Positions 8,706-19,380 of a stretch of 64,000 nucleotides of DNA are shown one piece after another. Origin of the DNA: Caulobacter segnis (GTDB lineage: Bacteria; Pseudomonadota; Alphaproteobacteria; Caulobacterales; Caulobacteraceae); NCBI RefSeq assembly GCF_019931575.1, contig NZ_CP082923.1, positions 1,364,001 to 1,428,000 on the forward strand, given 5' to 3'. The notes below the pieces were generated by a model that worked only from the letters and a program-made list of their open reading frames with translations, searched no databases and was not told the origin of the DNA. The stretch's first letter is position 1, and each line of letters starts with the position of its first letter. Made by a program: the position numbers and the translations under genes.

Positions 8706-10193
8706 TTACGGCTTCGGAGGCTGTTTAGGGGAGCCGATCTTGGCCAACATCTCGCGCGCCAGCTTGGCCTCGTCGCTCTCGTGCGGACTGTTGGCCAGAG
8801 GCGTCAGGATGACGATGGCGTCTCGATCGCGGCCGCGGGCGACCAGCGCGTTGGCGGCCTCGAGCCGCGCGGCGCCGACCTGCGGCGCCAGCTTGACCGT
8901 CGTGAGCAGGGCGGTGAGCGTGTTGTCGCTGGGATAGTTGCTCTCGACGATACGACTATGGGCGAAGGCCAGCAGGGTCTGGTAGCGGCCAGGATCCAGC
9001 TTGAACGCGGCCGCCAGGACGGAGCCAGCCTGATTATAGTAGTCGATCCTCTTGGGGGGTGTCTTGTCGCCCAACGCCATCAGCAGGCCGGCTTGCAGCG
9101 CCAGGGCCTCCACGTCGCGCGGATTGGCCGTGAGCTGCTTGCGCAGGATGGGCGCCGCCGCCATCGGGTCGCCTAGATCGATCTCGGCGCGCGCCAGGGC
9201 CAGCTGCGCGAATGGCTCCTCGGGATACTGGCCGGCCTTCTCGCGAATAGCGGCCAGGAGCGGCGCCTTGGCCTCGGCGCCGACGCCCGAACGGACATGC
9301 AGATCGTCCAGCAGCAAGGCGGACACGACAGGGGTAAGGCGTGTCACCTCGACCTTTGTCTGGGGGAACTGCGTCTTCTTGAACTGAACATAGGGCGTTT
9401 GCCCTTTCAGGTAGGCCAGCAGACGACGCTGCCAGGCGTCGGCCTTGACGCCCGTCGCGGCCTCCATGGCCGCCACGGAGTCTTCGCCCTTGCCGATCGC
9501 CGTCAGGTAGGCCTGCAATTGCTGCGCCCGTTTGGGGTCGCTGACCAGATAGTGGGTCAGCAGCCAGGACTGGGCGTAGAAGGTCTCGCGCTGGGCGTAG
9601 GGGATCTCGCCGACGCGCTTGGACAGCACGTCCTGCATCGGCAGCCAGGTCTCGAACGTGAGGCCCTCGGCCCGTCCGCTGGCCAGGCCCACCTTGATGT
9701 CGGACTCGTCCACGGTGGTGGTCATGAAGTACTCGGCATAGCCCTCGACGAACCAGGCCGGGTAGCCGAACGGGAAGTTCTGGAACGTCAGGTGGTGCAC
9801 GTACTCGTGCAGCAGGACGTAGTCGTTGCCGCGTCGGGCCAGGGCCATGGCGAAGGTCTCGCCGGCGTCGGCCGAATAGAAGCCCACGGCGGTCCCGAGG
9901 AGCTTGGGCGCCACGGTCCGCAGGCCGCTGATGTCGTTGACCAGGTAGATCGGCAGCTTGCGCGGCGGCGGAGGCGGGCGCGGGAGGCCGTACACCTCCC
10001 AGAAGGTCGCATCCAGCAGTTCCAGCCGCTCGGCGTAGTCACGCAACGTCTGCTCGCCGCCGTTGCTGTACAGAACAAAGCGTGGCGTTTCCGTGCGAAG
10101 CCAAGTCTCGGCGGAGGCGGGCGCGGCGATGGCCAAGCACAGGAATACGATCGTCGAGGCCAACCTCGCACGCAGATCAACAAGCAGGCGCAA
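8706..10193 (-). CDS. Exported HExxH protein with TPR-like C-terminal half (DUF1570-like)
   Basis: The 495-residue protein has a signal peptide (through IAAPASAETW). Near residue 129 lies LHEYVHHLTF, a HExxH zinc motif (His129, Glu130, His133), followed by WFVEGYAEYF, where the Glu after the Gly is a likely third ligand. This gluzincin-like arrangement is typical of DUF1570 proteins. The second half (about 300-480) is an alanine- and leucine-rich helical array resembling TPRs (LARAEIDLGDPMAAAPIL). I choose the TTG at 10193, because GGGGGAGG lies 9 nt upstream and the signal peptide then begins at residue 1. Substrate unknown. Confidence 0.82.
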   Translation of the reverse strand: MRLLVDLRARLASTIVFLCLAIAAPASAETWLRTETPRFVLYSNGGEQTLRDYAERLELLDATFWEVYGLPRPPPPPRKLPIYLVNDISGLRTVAPKLLGTAVGFYSADAGETFAMALARRGNDYVLLHEYVHHLTFQNFPFGYPAWFVEGYAEYFMTTTVDESDIKVGLASGRAEGLTFETWLPMQDVLSKRVGEIPYAQRETFYAQSWLLTHYLVSDPKRAQQLQAYLTAIGKGEDSVAAMEAATGVKADAWQRRLLAYLKGQTPYVQFKKTQFPQTKVEVTRLTPVVSALLLDDLHVRSGVGAEAKAPLLAAIREKAGQYPEEPFAQLALARAEIDLGDPMAAAPILRKQLTANPRDVEALALQAGLLMALGDKTPPKRIDYYNQAGSVLAAAFKLDPGRYQTLLAFAHSRIVESNYPSDNTLTALLTTVKLAPQVGAARLEAANALVARGRDRDAIVILTPLANSPHESDEAKLAREMLAKIGSPKQPPKP

Positions 10194-10296
10194 CTTGAAC
10201 GGCCTCCCCCGAGAAACGACAAGGTGACGTTTATCGCCCGCTCGCAAGCATGCAAGCCAGGTCCACGCGGTCGGCCTGGGTTTTGACGCTCGGGCG

Positions 10297-10641
10297 TCAG
10301 TCGACGCAGATCGCGCCGGTGGACTTGCCGTTCACCACGCGGGCGTAGCAGCCGAACTGGCGGTTAGTCTTCTGGCAGGTCCCCGTGACGTCGCCCTGGG
10401 CTTCCAGATTGCCTTCCAGCACGCACTGGCCCTCGCACTGGCTCTTGTCGGTGCAGGCCTTGCCGGCGTCGGCGTAGGGGATGACGCAGGTCGGGATCTG
10501 GGCCTTGCCGACCGGCTGGATCGTCCCGCCCTTGGCCGAGCAGGCAGAGGCCAGGGTTTCCGCCGTCGGCGCGGCCGGCTGAGCGGTGGGGGCGCAGCCG
10601 ACCAGCAGGGCGGCGACGGCGGCCAAGGCAAGGAGACGCAT
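10297..10641 (-). CDS. Small Cys-rich lipoprotein
   Basis: The 114-residue protein starts with MRLLALAAVAALLVGC, a signal peptide with lipobox LVGC (Cys16). The mature part contains about eight more Cys residues (for example TCVIPYADAGKACTDKSQCEGQC and TCQKTNRQFGCY), suggesting several disulfides in the periplasm. The C-terminus is GAICVD. I do not recognise the family. It lies 17 nt downstream of purL on the same strand and may share its transcript. An open frame extends far upstream, but that part is only antisense-like shadow inside purL. Confidence 0.78.
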   Translation of the reverse strand: MRLLALAAVAALLVGCAPTAQPAAPTAETLASACSAKGGTIQPVGKAQIPTCVIPYADAGKACTDKSQCEGQCVLEGNLEAQGDVTGTCQKTNRQFGCYARVVNGKSTGAICVD

Positions 10642-10658
10642 GCTGTCGAACCTTTCGA

Positions 10659-12866
<2,208 letters not shown>

Positions 12867-12931
12867 GGGCGCGCCTTCTAACCCGGTCGGTCAGATTCCG
12901 CTACATGGGATGATCATCGCAGGAGAGCCGA

Positions 12932-13546
12932 ATGAACCTCGATCGCCGCACCGTCCTGGCCGGGTTGGGTGTCCTTGGGGCGGCTGCGCCGCTGACGGCC
13001 GCCGCTCGCGAGCGGACAGTGCGGGTCCGGCTGGTCACTGAGCGAGGAACGATCATCCTGGCCCTCTATCCCGACCGCGCGCCGATCACCGTGGCCAACT
13101 TCCTGGCCTATGCCGACAAGGGCCTGATGAAGGGCGGGAGCTTCTACCGGACCGTTTCGCCGAAGAACGACAATAACCCGGCCACCATTAGCGTCATCCA
13201 GGGCGGGCTGGGCGCCGGCGGCGAACGCCTGCCGCCGATCCCGCTGGAGACGACCCGGCGCACCGGTCTGCGGCATACGGACGGCGTGATCTCGATGGCG
13301 CGCGACACGCCCGGCTCGGCGACGTCGGAGTTCTTCATCTGCCTGGGCGACAGTCCGGCGCTGGACTTCGGCGGCGCGCGCAACAAGGACGGCCAGGGCT
13401 TCGCGGCCTTCGGCAAGGTGGTCGAGGGCATGGACGTGGTCCGGTCCATCCACGACGCCGCCACCGAAGCGCAGGCCGATGATCCCTATATGAAGGGGCA
13501 AATGATCGAGAAACCCGTGAGAATCCTTGAGCTTAGCCGGAATTAA
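12932..13546 (+). CDS. Exported cyclophilin-type peptidyl-prolyl isomerase
   Basis: The 204-residue protein has an N-terminal signal (MNLDRRTVLAGLGVLGAAAPLTAAA; the RR suggests Tat export), then a cyclophilin domain from about residue 33. Recognisable parts are TERGTIILALYPDRAPITVANF, the GSFYRT strand, SMAR in the catalytic region, and SEFFICLGD. It should catalyse prolyl cis-trans isomerisation in the periplasm. The ATG at 12932 has AGGAGAG upstream. It is divergent from purL. Confidence 0.92.
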   Translation: MNLDRRTVLAGLGVLGAAAPLTAAARERTVRVRLVTERGTIILALYPDRAPITVANFLAYADKGLMKGGSFYRTVSPKNDNNPATISVIQGGLGAGGERLPPIPLETTRRTGLRHTDGVISMARDTPGSATSEFFICLGDSPALDFGGARNKDGQGFAAFGKVVEGMDVVRSIHDAATEAQADDPYMKGQMIEKPVRILELSRN

Positions 13547-13563
13547 GGCGACGCCGCCGTAGG

Positions 13564-13590
13564 AACGGGGCGAGTCCGGGCCCGTTTTGT
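13564..13590 (+). terminator. Possible weak terminator after the cyclophilin gene
   Basis: AACGGG (13564-13569) can pair with CCCGTT (13581-13586) across an 11-nt loop, followed by TT. The stem is short, so this is only a candidate end point for the cyclophilin transcript. Confidence 0.35.
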
Positions 13591-13633
13591 CATTGTGCGC
13601 CCATCAGAGCGCGCGGTGAAAAGGAGAAGCCCG

Positions 13634-13801
13634 ATGGCTGACAACAACCGGAACCCGCAGCAGCAACAGAACGACCAGCAGCGCCGAGCGCCCGGCCAGC
13701 AACAGCAGCAGCAGGGTCAGCCGCGCCAGAACGAGCAGGGCCGCAACCCCGGCGGCCAGGCCAACCCGCAGGAAGAGAACGTCAGGCGCGGCGAACGCTG
13801 A
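13634..13801 (+). CDS. Very small Gln/Asn/Arg-rich low-complexity protein
   Basis: This is a 55-residue protein made almost wholly of Gln, Asn, Arg, Gly and Pro, with runs of five or six Gln (for example QQQQQQGQPRQNEQGRN). It has no hydrophobic segment or recognisable domain and is probably intrinsically disordered and basic. Coding is supported by AAGGAG eight nt upstream of the ATG at 13634 and by the strong terminator 29 nt after its stop. Function unknown. Confidence 0.72.
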   Translation: MADNNRNPQQQQNDQQRRAPGQQQQQQGQPRQNEQGRNPGGQANPQEENVRRGER

Positions 13802-13829
13802 CCTGACACATTTCCTCTCCGTAGACAGG

Positions 13830-13862
13830 AAGGGCCGGCGGATGGTCACCGCCGGCCCTTTT
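13830..13862. terminator. Bidirectional terminator between convergent genes
   Basis: A perfect 12-bp GC-rich stem (13830-13841 with 13849-13860) has a 7-nt loop and a short T run. It separates the Gln-rich ORF on the plus strand from the S15 hydrolase on the minus strand. Confidence 0.88.
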
Positions 13863-13867
13863 CGTCC

Positions 13868-15799
13868 CTATTTCGCGTCCACCACCGGCAGCTCGATGAA
13901 GCTGGCCGTGTCGCCCGCGTGAAACACCCGCTGCGTCGCCTTCACGTAGTCGGTCGGCTTGGCGAAGAAGATGTTCGGCACGAAGGTCTGCGGGTTGCGA
14001 TCGTAGAGCGGGAACCAGCTGGACTGGACCTGCACCATGATACGGTGCCCCGGCTGGAAGGTGTAATTCGCGGTCGGCAGGATGAACTGGTACTTCAGCG
14101 GCTTGTTGGGCGTCAGGGCCTTGGGCTCGCTGAAGCTCTCGCGATAGCGACCCCGGAAGATGTCCATGCCCACGGCCAGCTGATAGCCGCCCAGTTCGGG
14201 CTGGCTGGGGACCTCGTCGGGGAAGACGTCGATCAGCTTGACGACCCAGTCGCTGTCCGTGCCGCTGGTCGAGGCGAACAGGTTCACCTTGGGCACGCCG
14301 GCGATCTTCAGCGGCTCCTTCAGCGGCTCGGTGACATAGGTCACGACGTCGGTGCGGCTCTCGGCGTGGCGCTGGTCGCTGACCAGCCAGGCCTTCCAGC
14401 GGTCGCCATCGGCGAACTGCACCGGGCGCTGCACATAGGGCACGGGCTTGGCCGGGTCCGAGACGTACTCGTCATAGGCCGCCGCGCCCTTGGCCGCCGC
14501 CGGCGCGGTGAAGGACAGAGCGCCCTTGGCATCGAGATAAAGGGCCTTGCCGGCCTTGGCCTGGGCGCCGCCCTGCGGCCAGGACGCGTAGCGGTTCCAC
14601 TTGTTTTGGCCCGGGTCGTAGATCAGCACGGGCGGGGTGTCGGCCTTGGGGCCGTCCTTCAGGTACTGGTCGAAGAAGGGCTTCAGCACGTCGCGGCGGA
14701 ACTGCAGGGCGGTGTCGCCGTCCCACTTGAACGGACCCAGGTTGTAGCCGTCGTAGTTGACCTGGCTGTGCCGCCAGGGGCCCAGCACCAGGTAGTTCTT
14801 GTCGTTGCCCGTGTCCTTGGACTCCAGCGCCGGGTACGAATGCACCGCGCCCCAGATGTCCTCCTGGTCCCACAGGCCCTGGATCCACATGGTCGGCACC
14901 TTGAGCGGCGTCTTTTCCATGGTCTTGTCGAGGGCCTGCTCGCTCCAGAAGCTGTCATAGGCCGTATGCTCGGCCAGCTTCTTCCACCAGGGCAGCTGAT
15001 CCAGACCGTGGTTCTTGGCGTAGTCGCCGGCCGAGCCCTCGCGTAGGAAGTTGGAATAGTCGTCATAGCCCTGGCGCTGGACGCCTTCGCCCGCGCCGCG
15101 CACGGTGGTCTGGCGGGCGAAATAGTCGAAGTTGATCTGGCGGAACGCGCCGTACTGGAACCAGTCGTCGCCCATCCAGCCGTCGACCATCGGGCTCATC
15201 GGCGCGGCGACCTTCAGGGCCGGGTGCGGGTTCACCAGGGCCATCACCACGGTGAAGCCCTCGTAGGAGCTGCCCAGCATGCCGACCTTGCCGTTGGTCT
15301 CGGGCACGTTCTTCACCAGCCAGTCGATGGTGTCGTAGGCGTCGGTGGAGTGATCGACCTCAGAGCTGTTCAGCGGCCCCTTCAGCGGACGCGTCATCAC
15401 GTACTCGCCTTCCGAGCCGTACTTGCCGCGGATATCCTGGAAGACGCGGATGTAGCCGCCGTCGGCGACGAACGGCTCGTCGCCCTGGGGCATGGCCGCG
15501 ACCATGCGCGGGCTGTCGGCGCGCGCCGCGCGCTTGGCGGCGTTGTAGGGCGTGCGGGTCAGCATGATCGGCAGGTTCTTGCCGCCCTTGGGGACCACGA
15601 TGACGGTGTACAGCTTGGTCCCGTCGCGCATCGGCACCATCACCACGCGCTTATCGTAGTCGTAGTTGACCTTGGCGGCGACATACTTGCCGTCGATGTC
15701 CGGCGTCATGGCCGTGACTTGCGCGTGGGCGGCGGCGGCGAACGCCGAAACGGCCACGGCGGCCAGCAGGCCGCCGCGCAGCTTGGAAACGAGACTCAT
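13868..15799 (-). CDS. Exported CocE/NonD-type hydrolase (X-Pro dipeptidyl-peptidase S15 family)
   Basis: The 643-residue protein has a signal peptide ending in AAAAHA. The alpha/beta-hydrolase domain carries the nucleophile in GKVGMLGSSYEGF (Ser178), then the helical cap region, and a C-terminal jelly-roll (KVNLFASTSGTDSDWVVKL) typical of X-Pro dipeptidyl-peptidases, cocaine esterase and glutaryl-7-ACA acylase. It acts on esters, amides or X-Pro peptides outside the cytoplasm; exact substrate unknown. The ATG at 15799 is chosen because AGGAGG lies eight nt upstream. It appears monocistronic. Confidence 0.92.
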   Translation of the reverse strand: MSLVSKLRGGLLAAVAVSAFAAAAHAQVTAMTPDIDGKYVAAKVNYDYDKRVVMVPMRDGTKLYTVIVVPKGGKNLPIMLTRTPYNAAKRAARADSPRMVAAMPQGDEPFVADGGYIRVFQDIRGKYGSEGEYVMTRPLKGPLNSSEVDHSTDAYDTIDWLVKNVPETNGKVGMLGSSYEGFTVVMALVNPHPALKVAAPMSPMVDGWMGDDWFQYGAFRQINFDYFARQTTVRGAGEGVQRQGYDDYSNFLREGSAGDYAKNHGLDQLPWWKKLAEHTAYDSFWSEQALDKTMEKTPLKVPTMWIQGLWDQEDIWGAVHSYPALESKDTGNDKNYLVLGPWRHSQVNYDGYNLGPFKWDGDTALQFRRDVLKPFFDQYLKDGPKADTPPVLIYDPGQNKWNRYASWPQGGAQAKAGKALYLDAKGALSFTAPAAAKGAAAYDEYVSDPAKPVPYVQRPVQFADGDRWKAWLVSDQRHAESRTDVVTYVTEPLKEPLKIAGVPKVNLFASTSGTDSDWVVKLIDVFPDEVPSQPELGGYQLAVGMDIFRGRYRESFSEPKALTPNKPLKYQFILPTANYTFQPGHRIMVQVQSSWFPLYDRNPQTFVPNIFFAKPTDYVKATQRVFHAGDTASFIELPVVDAK

Positions 15800-15905
15800 G
15801 GATGGCCCTCCTACAATGGCGGGCACCTTAGGAGCGGTTGCGAGCTAGTGCTATAGTGTAACGCCCGCAAGGCGTGCTACTGTCTAGAAATTGGGAGTTT
15901 TCTGG

Positions 15906-16166
15906 ATGGCCTTCAGCATCAAAGATCCTGGCACCGATCGTATCGTCCGAAACCTGGCTCGCCATACGGGACTCGGTTTGACTGAAACCGTACGCGTCGC
16001 GGTGGAGAATGAGCTCAAGCGGCGAGGCGCGGACACTCGCACGATCGATGAGAAGGTCGCCGACTTCGTGCGTCGGCTCGACAGGCGGGACCTTGGGCCA
16101 GATACCGGACTTAGCCGCGAAGAGATCGAAGCCGAGATGTACGACGAGTATGGGCTGCCGCGCTGA
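15906..16166 (+). CDS. vapB: VapB-type antitoxin (Rv0623 / PSK family)
   Basis: The 86-residue protein begins AFSIKDPGTDRIVRNLARHTG. A short DNA-binding N-terminus is followed by TETVRVAVENELKR, the pattern of the Rv0623-type antitoxin family. The acidic C-terminus (REEIEAEMYDEYGLPR) would wrap the toxin. The frame is open from 15891 but the ATG at 15906 fits the family start. Its TGA shares one A with the ATG of the PIN toxin gene, giving translational coupling. VapB-VapC complexes usually repress their own promoter; the AT-richer stretch at 15840-15890 is the likely site. Confidence 0.9.
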   Translation: MAFSIKDPGTDRIVRNLARHTGLGLTETVRVAVENELKRRGADTRTIDEKVADFVRRLDRRDLGPDTGLSREEIEAEMYDEYGLPR

Positions 16167-16561
16167 TGGTCATCGACAGTTCGGCGATGATCGCGATCGA
16201 GAGCGGGGAACCCGAACGTGAAGCTTTCCTGAGCGCCATTCTGTCGGCGGACACGCGTCTCATCTCAGCCGCGAGTTATGTGGAATGCGTCGCGGTGATG
16301 GCGCGTCGCCGTCCAAAGTCGGCGGCCGCGGTGACGGTCGCGGCGACTTTTCGGGATCTCGAACTCGTCATTGTCGAGGTCACCGTGGAGCAATCGCGGA
16401 TCGCCGCCCAGGCGCTGGAAGATTACGGCCGCACGCGCCATCCCGCCGGCCTGAACTACGGCGACAGCTTCGTCTACGCCCTGGCCAAGGTCACGGGCGA
16501 GCCATTGCTGTTCAAGGGTGACGACTTCGCGCTGACCGACGTGGTCGCCGCCGCCTACTAG
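16166..16561 (+). CDS. vapC: VapC-type PIN domain toxin ribonuclease
   Basis: The 131-residue length equals a full PIN domain. The acidic metal-binding residues are visible in order: Asp4 (MVIDSSA), Glu40 (SYVECVAV), Asp100 ([12 protein letters not shown]) and Asp119/Asp120 (LFKGDDF). VapC toxins cleave tRNA or rRNA when freed from VapB. It is coupled to vapB by an overlapping TGATG. Its TAG stop overlaps the TAG stop of convergent purQ in a single CTAG. Confidence 0.93.
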   Translation: MVIDSSAMIAIESGEPEREAFLSAILSADTRLISAASYVECVAVMARRRPKSAAAVTVAATFRDLELVIVEVTVEQSRIAAQALEDYGRTRHPAGLNYGDSFVYALAKVTGEPLLFKGDDFALTDVVAAAY

Positions 16562-17220
16562 GCGCTCTGGAAGATGCTCCGGAACAGCACCGCGCCGTCT
16601 TCCGAGCCCAGGTCCGCGTCGAAGGCGCGGTCGGGGTGGGGCATCAGGCCCAGGACGTTGCCGCCCGCATTGACGATGCCGGCGATGTTGCGGGCCGAGC
16701 CGTTGGGGTTTTCCTGATAGCGGAACACCACCTGGCCCTCGCCCTCGAGGCGGTCCAGGGTCTCCTCGTCGGCGAAGTAGTTGCCCTCGCCGTTGCCGAC
16801 GGTCATGACCGCTTGGCGCTGCTCGCCGTAGCCGGCGGTGAAGCGGGTCTGGCCGTTGACAATGTCCAGGCCGACGGGCTTGCAGACATACTTCAGGCCG
16901 GCGTTGCGCAGCAGGGCTCCGGGCAGCAGGCCGACCTCGGTCAGGACCTGGAAGCCGTTGCAGATGCCGACGACGGCCACGCCCTTGTTCGCGGCCGAGA
17001 CCACTTCCTTCATCACGGGGCTTTGGGCCGCCATGGCGCCGCAGCGCAGGTAGTCGCCGTAAGAGAAGCCGCCTGGCAGGACGATCAGGTCCAGGTCGTC
17101 CGGCAGGGCCGTCTCCTGGTGCCAGACCATCTCGACGCGGGCGCCGGCTGAGCGCTCGATGGCGACCTTGCAGTCGCGGTCACAGTTCGAACCGGGGAAA
17201 ACGACGACGGCGGCTTTCAT
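16558..17220 (-). CDS. purQ: Phosphoribosylformylglycinamidine synthase, glutaminase subunit (PurQ)
   Basis: The 220-residue class I glutamine amidotransferase has the start [15 protein letters not shown], the nucleophile Cys in [11 protein letters not shown], and the His-Pro of the triad in LMPHPDRAF. It supplies ammonia from glutamine to PurL. The internal ATG at 17220 gives the canonical N-terminus; the frame extends six codons further. The gene is isolated from purS by the P450 region and from purL by the VapBC and hydrolase genes. Confidence 0.96.
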   Translation of the reverse strand: MKAAVVVFPGSNCDRDCKVAIERSAGARVEMVWHQETALPDDLDLIVLPGGFSYGDYLRCGAMAAQSPVMKEVVSAANKGVAVVGICNGFQVLTEVGLLPGALLRNAGLKYVCKPVGLDIVNGQTRFTAGYGEQRQAVMTVGNGEGNYFADEETLDRLEGEGQVVFRYQENPNGSARNIAGIVNAGGNVLGLMPHPDRAFDADLGSEDGAVLFRSIFQSA

Positions 17221-17276
17221 GGCGCGGGCCTGTAGCACCGTTCGCGCGCGATGTCAGGCCCGTGCGAACGGGAAAC

Positions 17277-17762
17277 TCAGGCGCATTCGTCCAGTTCGGG
17301 TTCGACGGGCTCGCCGGTCGGCGGCGGGAAGGGCGTCTTGAAGGTGAAGGCGGCGGGCGTGGGGCCGTGAGCCTCGATCAGGGCCAGCTTTTCCAGCGCC
17401 TCCTCGACGGTCGGCACATGGCCGGCGGGGACCCACCAGAGCGCCATGTAGAGGTCCATCTGCTCGAACCACTCGCGCCGGCGGCGCATGATCTCGACGT
17501 GGCCGCTGCGATAGACGTAGGCCCCGAGCGAGGGGATATCCTCCCAGACAGACAGGTTCGGAATGAACAGAGGGTCGCCGTTGATCGCCAGGTCGGTGGC
17601 GTTGTTGCCGTCGCCCTTCAGCCGCCAGACAAAGCCTGGCGAGCCTTCGGCCAATGCGTTGATGCGGTCGAGATTGTCGGCGAAGTCCTTGATCATCGGA
17701 TGATCGATCGCGGCCTTCAGGCGTCCGACATTGACCTCAGCCAGGTGGAACTTCGCGCTCAT
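17277..17762 (-). CDS. DUF3291 domain protein
   Basis: The 161-residue cytoplasmic protein matches the DUF3291 pattern: FHLAEVNVGRLKAAIDHP at the N-terminus, SPGFVWRLKG, NLSVWEDIPSLGAYVYRSGH, then ALWWVPAGHVPTVEEALEKL. The fold resembles the ferredoxin-like antibiotic-biosynthesis monooxygenase (ABM) group, so it may be a small heme or flavin-free oxygenase, but no reaction is known. The start at 17762 removes a non-conserved extension. It lies downstream of the rubredoxin gene on the same strand. Confidence 0.85.
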   Translation of the reverse strand: MSAKFHLAEVNVGRLKAAIDHPMIKDFADNLDRINALAEGSPGFVWRLKGDGNNATDLAINGDPLFIPNLSVWEDIPSLGAYVYRSGHVEIMRRRREWFEQMDLYMALWWVPAGHVPTVEEALEKLALIEAHGPTPAAFTFKTPFPPPTGEPVEPELDECA

Positions 17763-17847
17763 CGACGGTCTCTCCCTCTCGTCCGTGGCCAACGAACATC
17801 GTGCGGCCAAGTTCGATCCGAAAGGGGAGGACGCCGTTACTTTTTCG

Positions 17848-18027
17848 TCAAATCTCCACCATGTCGAAGTCAGACTTGGGCGTGCCGCACAACGGGCAGA
17901 TCCAGTCTGCGGGGAGGTCGGCCCAGCGCGTGCCGGGGGCGAGCCCTTCGTTCGGGTCGCCCTGCTCCTCGTCGTAGAGGTAGCCGCACGTACGGCACTG
18001 CCAGACCTTGTAGGGCGCCGCGTTCAT
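17848..18027 (-). CDS. Rubredoxin
   Basis: The 59-residue protein has the two iron-binding knuckles of rubredoxin: CRTCGYLYDEEQGDP and CPLCGTPKSDF, four Cys in all, with the conserved LPADWICP before the second knuckle. It transfers single electrons. The ATG at 18027 begins 7 nt after the P450 stop with GAGG in between, indicating an operon and possibly translational coupling. An alkane hydroxylase (AlkB) is the usual rubredoxin partner, but none is present here, so the P450 is the obvious candidate. Confidence 0.93.
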   Translation of the reverse strand: MNAAPYKVWQCRTCGYLYDEEQGDPNEGLAPGTRWADLPADWICPLCGTPKSDFDMVEI

Positions 18028-18034
18028 CGCCGCC

Positions 18035-19309
18035 TCAATACATCTTGAAGCGGATCGGCACCGATTTGGGGCCGCAGACGAAGTTGGCGACCATGCGCGT
18101 GGGCGCGCCGTCCAGCTCGACCTTGTCGAGGCGCGCGAACAGCTCTTCCCACAGCACCCGCATCTCCATCCGCGCCAGGTGCTGGCCCAGGCAGATGTGC
18201 GCGCCGTAGCCGAAGGCCACATGCTTGTTGGGCGACCGGTCGACCCGGAAGGCGAAGGGATCGTCGAATACGGCCTCGTCCCGGTTGCCGGAGGGGTAGG
18301 ACAGCATCATCCAGTCGCCCTTGGCGATCTTGCGGCCCGCCAGTTCGGCGTCGGCGGTGGCCGTGCGCATGAAGTGCTTGACCGGCGTCACCCAGCGGAT
18401 CGACTCCTCGATCAGGCCGGGGATAAGCGACGGGTCGGCCTTGATCCGGGCGAACTGGTCGGGGTTCTCGGCCAGGGCCCACAGGGCGCCGGCGGTGGTC
18501 GAGGACGTGGTGTCGTGGCCGGCCGTGGCGGCGATGATGTAGTAGCTCATCGCCTCCAGGTGACCCATCGGCTCGCCGTTGATCTTGCCGTTGGCGATGA
18601 TGCTGGCCAGGTCCTCGCGCGGGTGGGCCCGGCGGTCCTCGGTGATGGCGTTGAAGTACATCATGAAGTCCATGACGACCGACTGCAGGCTGTCGATGCC
18701 CTCGTTGACGTCGGTGACCGACTTGCCCGACCGGTTCAGCTCGGGGTCGGCGTTGCCGAACAGCTCCTGGGTCAGTTTCAGCATCCGCGGCTCGTCGGCC
18801 TCGGGCACGCCCAGCACCTCCATGATGACGTGCAGGGGGTAGAGGAAGGCCACGTCGCGGGCGAAGTCGCACCGGTCGCCGTGCTGGGCCATGCGGTCGA
18901 TGAAACCGCGCGCGATCTCGCGAATGCGCGCCTCCAGCGCCCGCAGGTTCTGGGGCAGCAGCGCGCCCTGGGTCACCTTGCGATAGGCGAAGTGGTCGGG
19001 GTTATCCATCTGGACCAGCGACCGGACCAGGTGAGGCGAGCCGCCCATCATCTCGCGGACCTTCTTGTCGGCCTCGATCGTGGTCACCACCGTGGCGCGG
19101 TCGCCGTTGTGGAACAGCTCGGCCTGGCGCTCGACCTCCAGGATGTCGGCGTGGCGTGTGACCACCCAGAACGGATCGAAGCCGTCGGGCTGGGCCATCT
19201 CCAGCGGAGCCTCCCGCCGCAGCTGGGCGAAGGCGCGGTCGACGCGGTCGCCGTCGGCATAGGCCGTCGGGTCCACGATGGTGTTGGCGATATCGGTCGA
19301 GATCGTCAT
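18035..19309 (-). CDS. Cytochrome P450 monooxygenase
   Basis: The 424-residue soluble bacterial P450 has the I-helix oxygen-binding motif AGHDTTSS, the K-helix ExxR (EESIRW), and the heme loop FGYGAHICLGQHLAR with axial Cys373. The C-terminal GPKSVPIRF pattern is seen in CYP125/CYP142-like and related lipid or terpenoid hydroxylases; the substrate cannot be assigned. No ferredoxin gene follows; rubredoxin does. A TetR gene is divergent, and a palindromic operator-like site in the shared promoter probably controls it. Confidence 0.95.
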   Translation of the reverse strand: MTISTDIANTIVDPTAYADGDRVDRAFAQLRREAPLEMAQPDGFDPFWVVTRHADILEVERQAELFHNGDRATVVTTIEADKKVREMMGGSPHLVRSLVQMDNPDHFAYRKVTQGALLPQNLRALEARIREIARGFIDRMAQHGDRCDFARDVAFLYPLHVIMEVLGVPEADEPRMLKLTQELFGNADPELNRSGKSVTDVNEGIDSLQSVVMDFMMYFNAITEDRRAHPREDLASIIANGKINGEPMGHLEAMSYYIIAATAGHDTTSSTTAGALWALAENPDQFARIKADPSLIPGLIEESIRWVTPVKHFMRTATADAELAGRKIAKGDWMMLSYPSGNRDEAVFDDPFAFRVDRSPNKHVAFGYGAHICLGQHLARMEMRVLWEELFARLDKVELDGAPTRMVANFVCGPKSVPIRFKMY

Positions 19310-19351
19310 GGCGCTTCCTCGTTCCTCCCGCAGCGGCTCTTTGTCCGCTCT

Positions 19352-19379
19352 GTTATTTGCTTGTTGTCCAACAAATAAC
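19352..19379. promoter_or_regulatory. Nested palindromes in the P450/TetR divergent promoter (likely TetR operator)
   Basis: GTTATTTG (19352-19359) is an exact inverted repeat of CAAATAAC (19372-19379). Inside it, TTGTTG-TC-CAACAA (19361-19374) is a second perfect palindrome with a centre shifted by 2 bp. The site is AT-rich against a GC-rich background and directly abuts the first ATG of the TetR gene, the position expected of an autoregulatory operator. Confidence 0.72.
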
Positions 19380-19380
19380 T

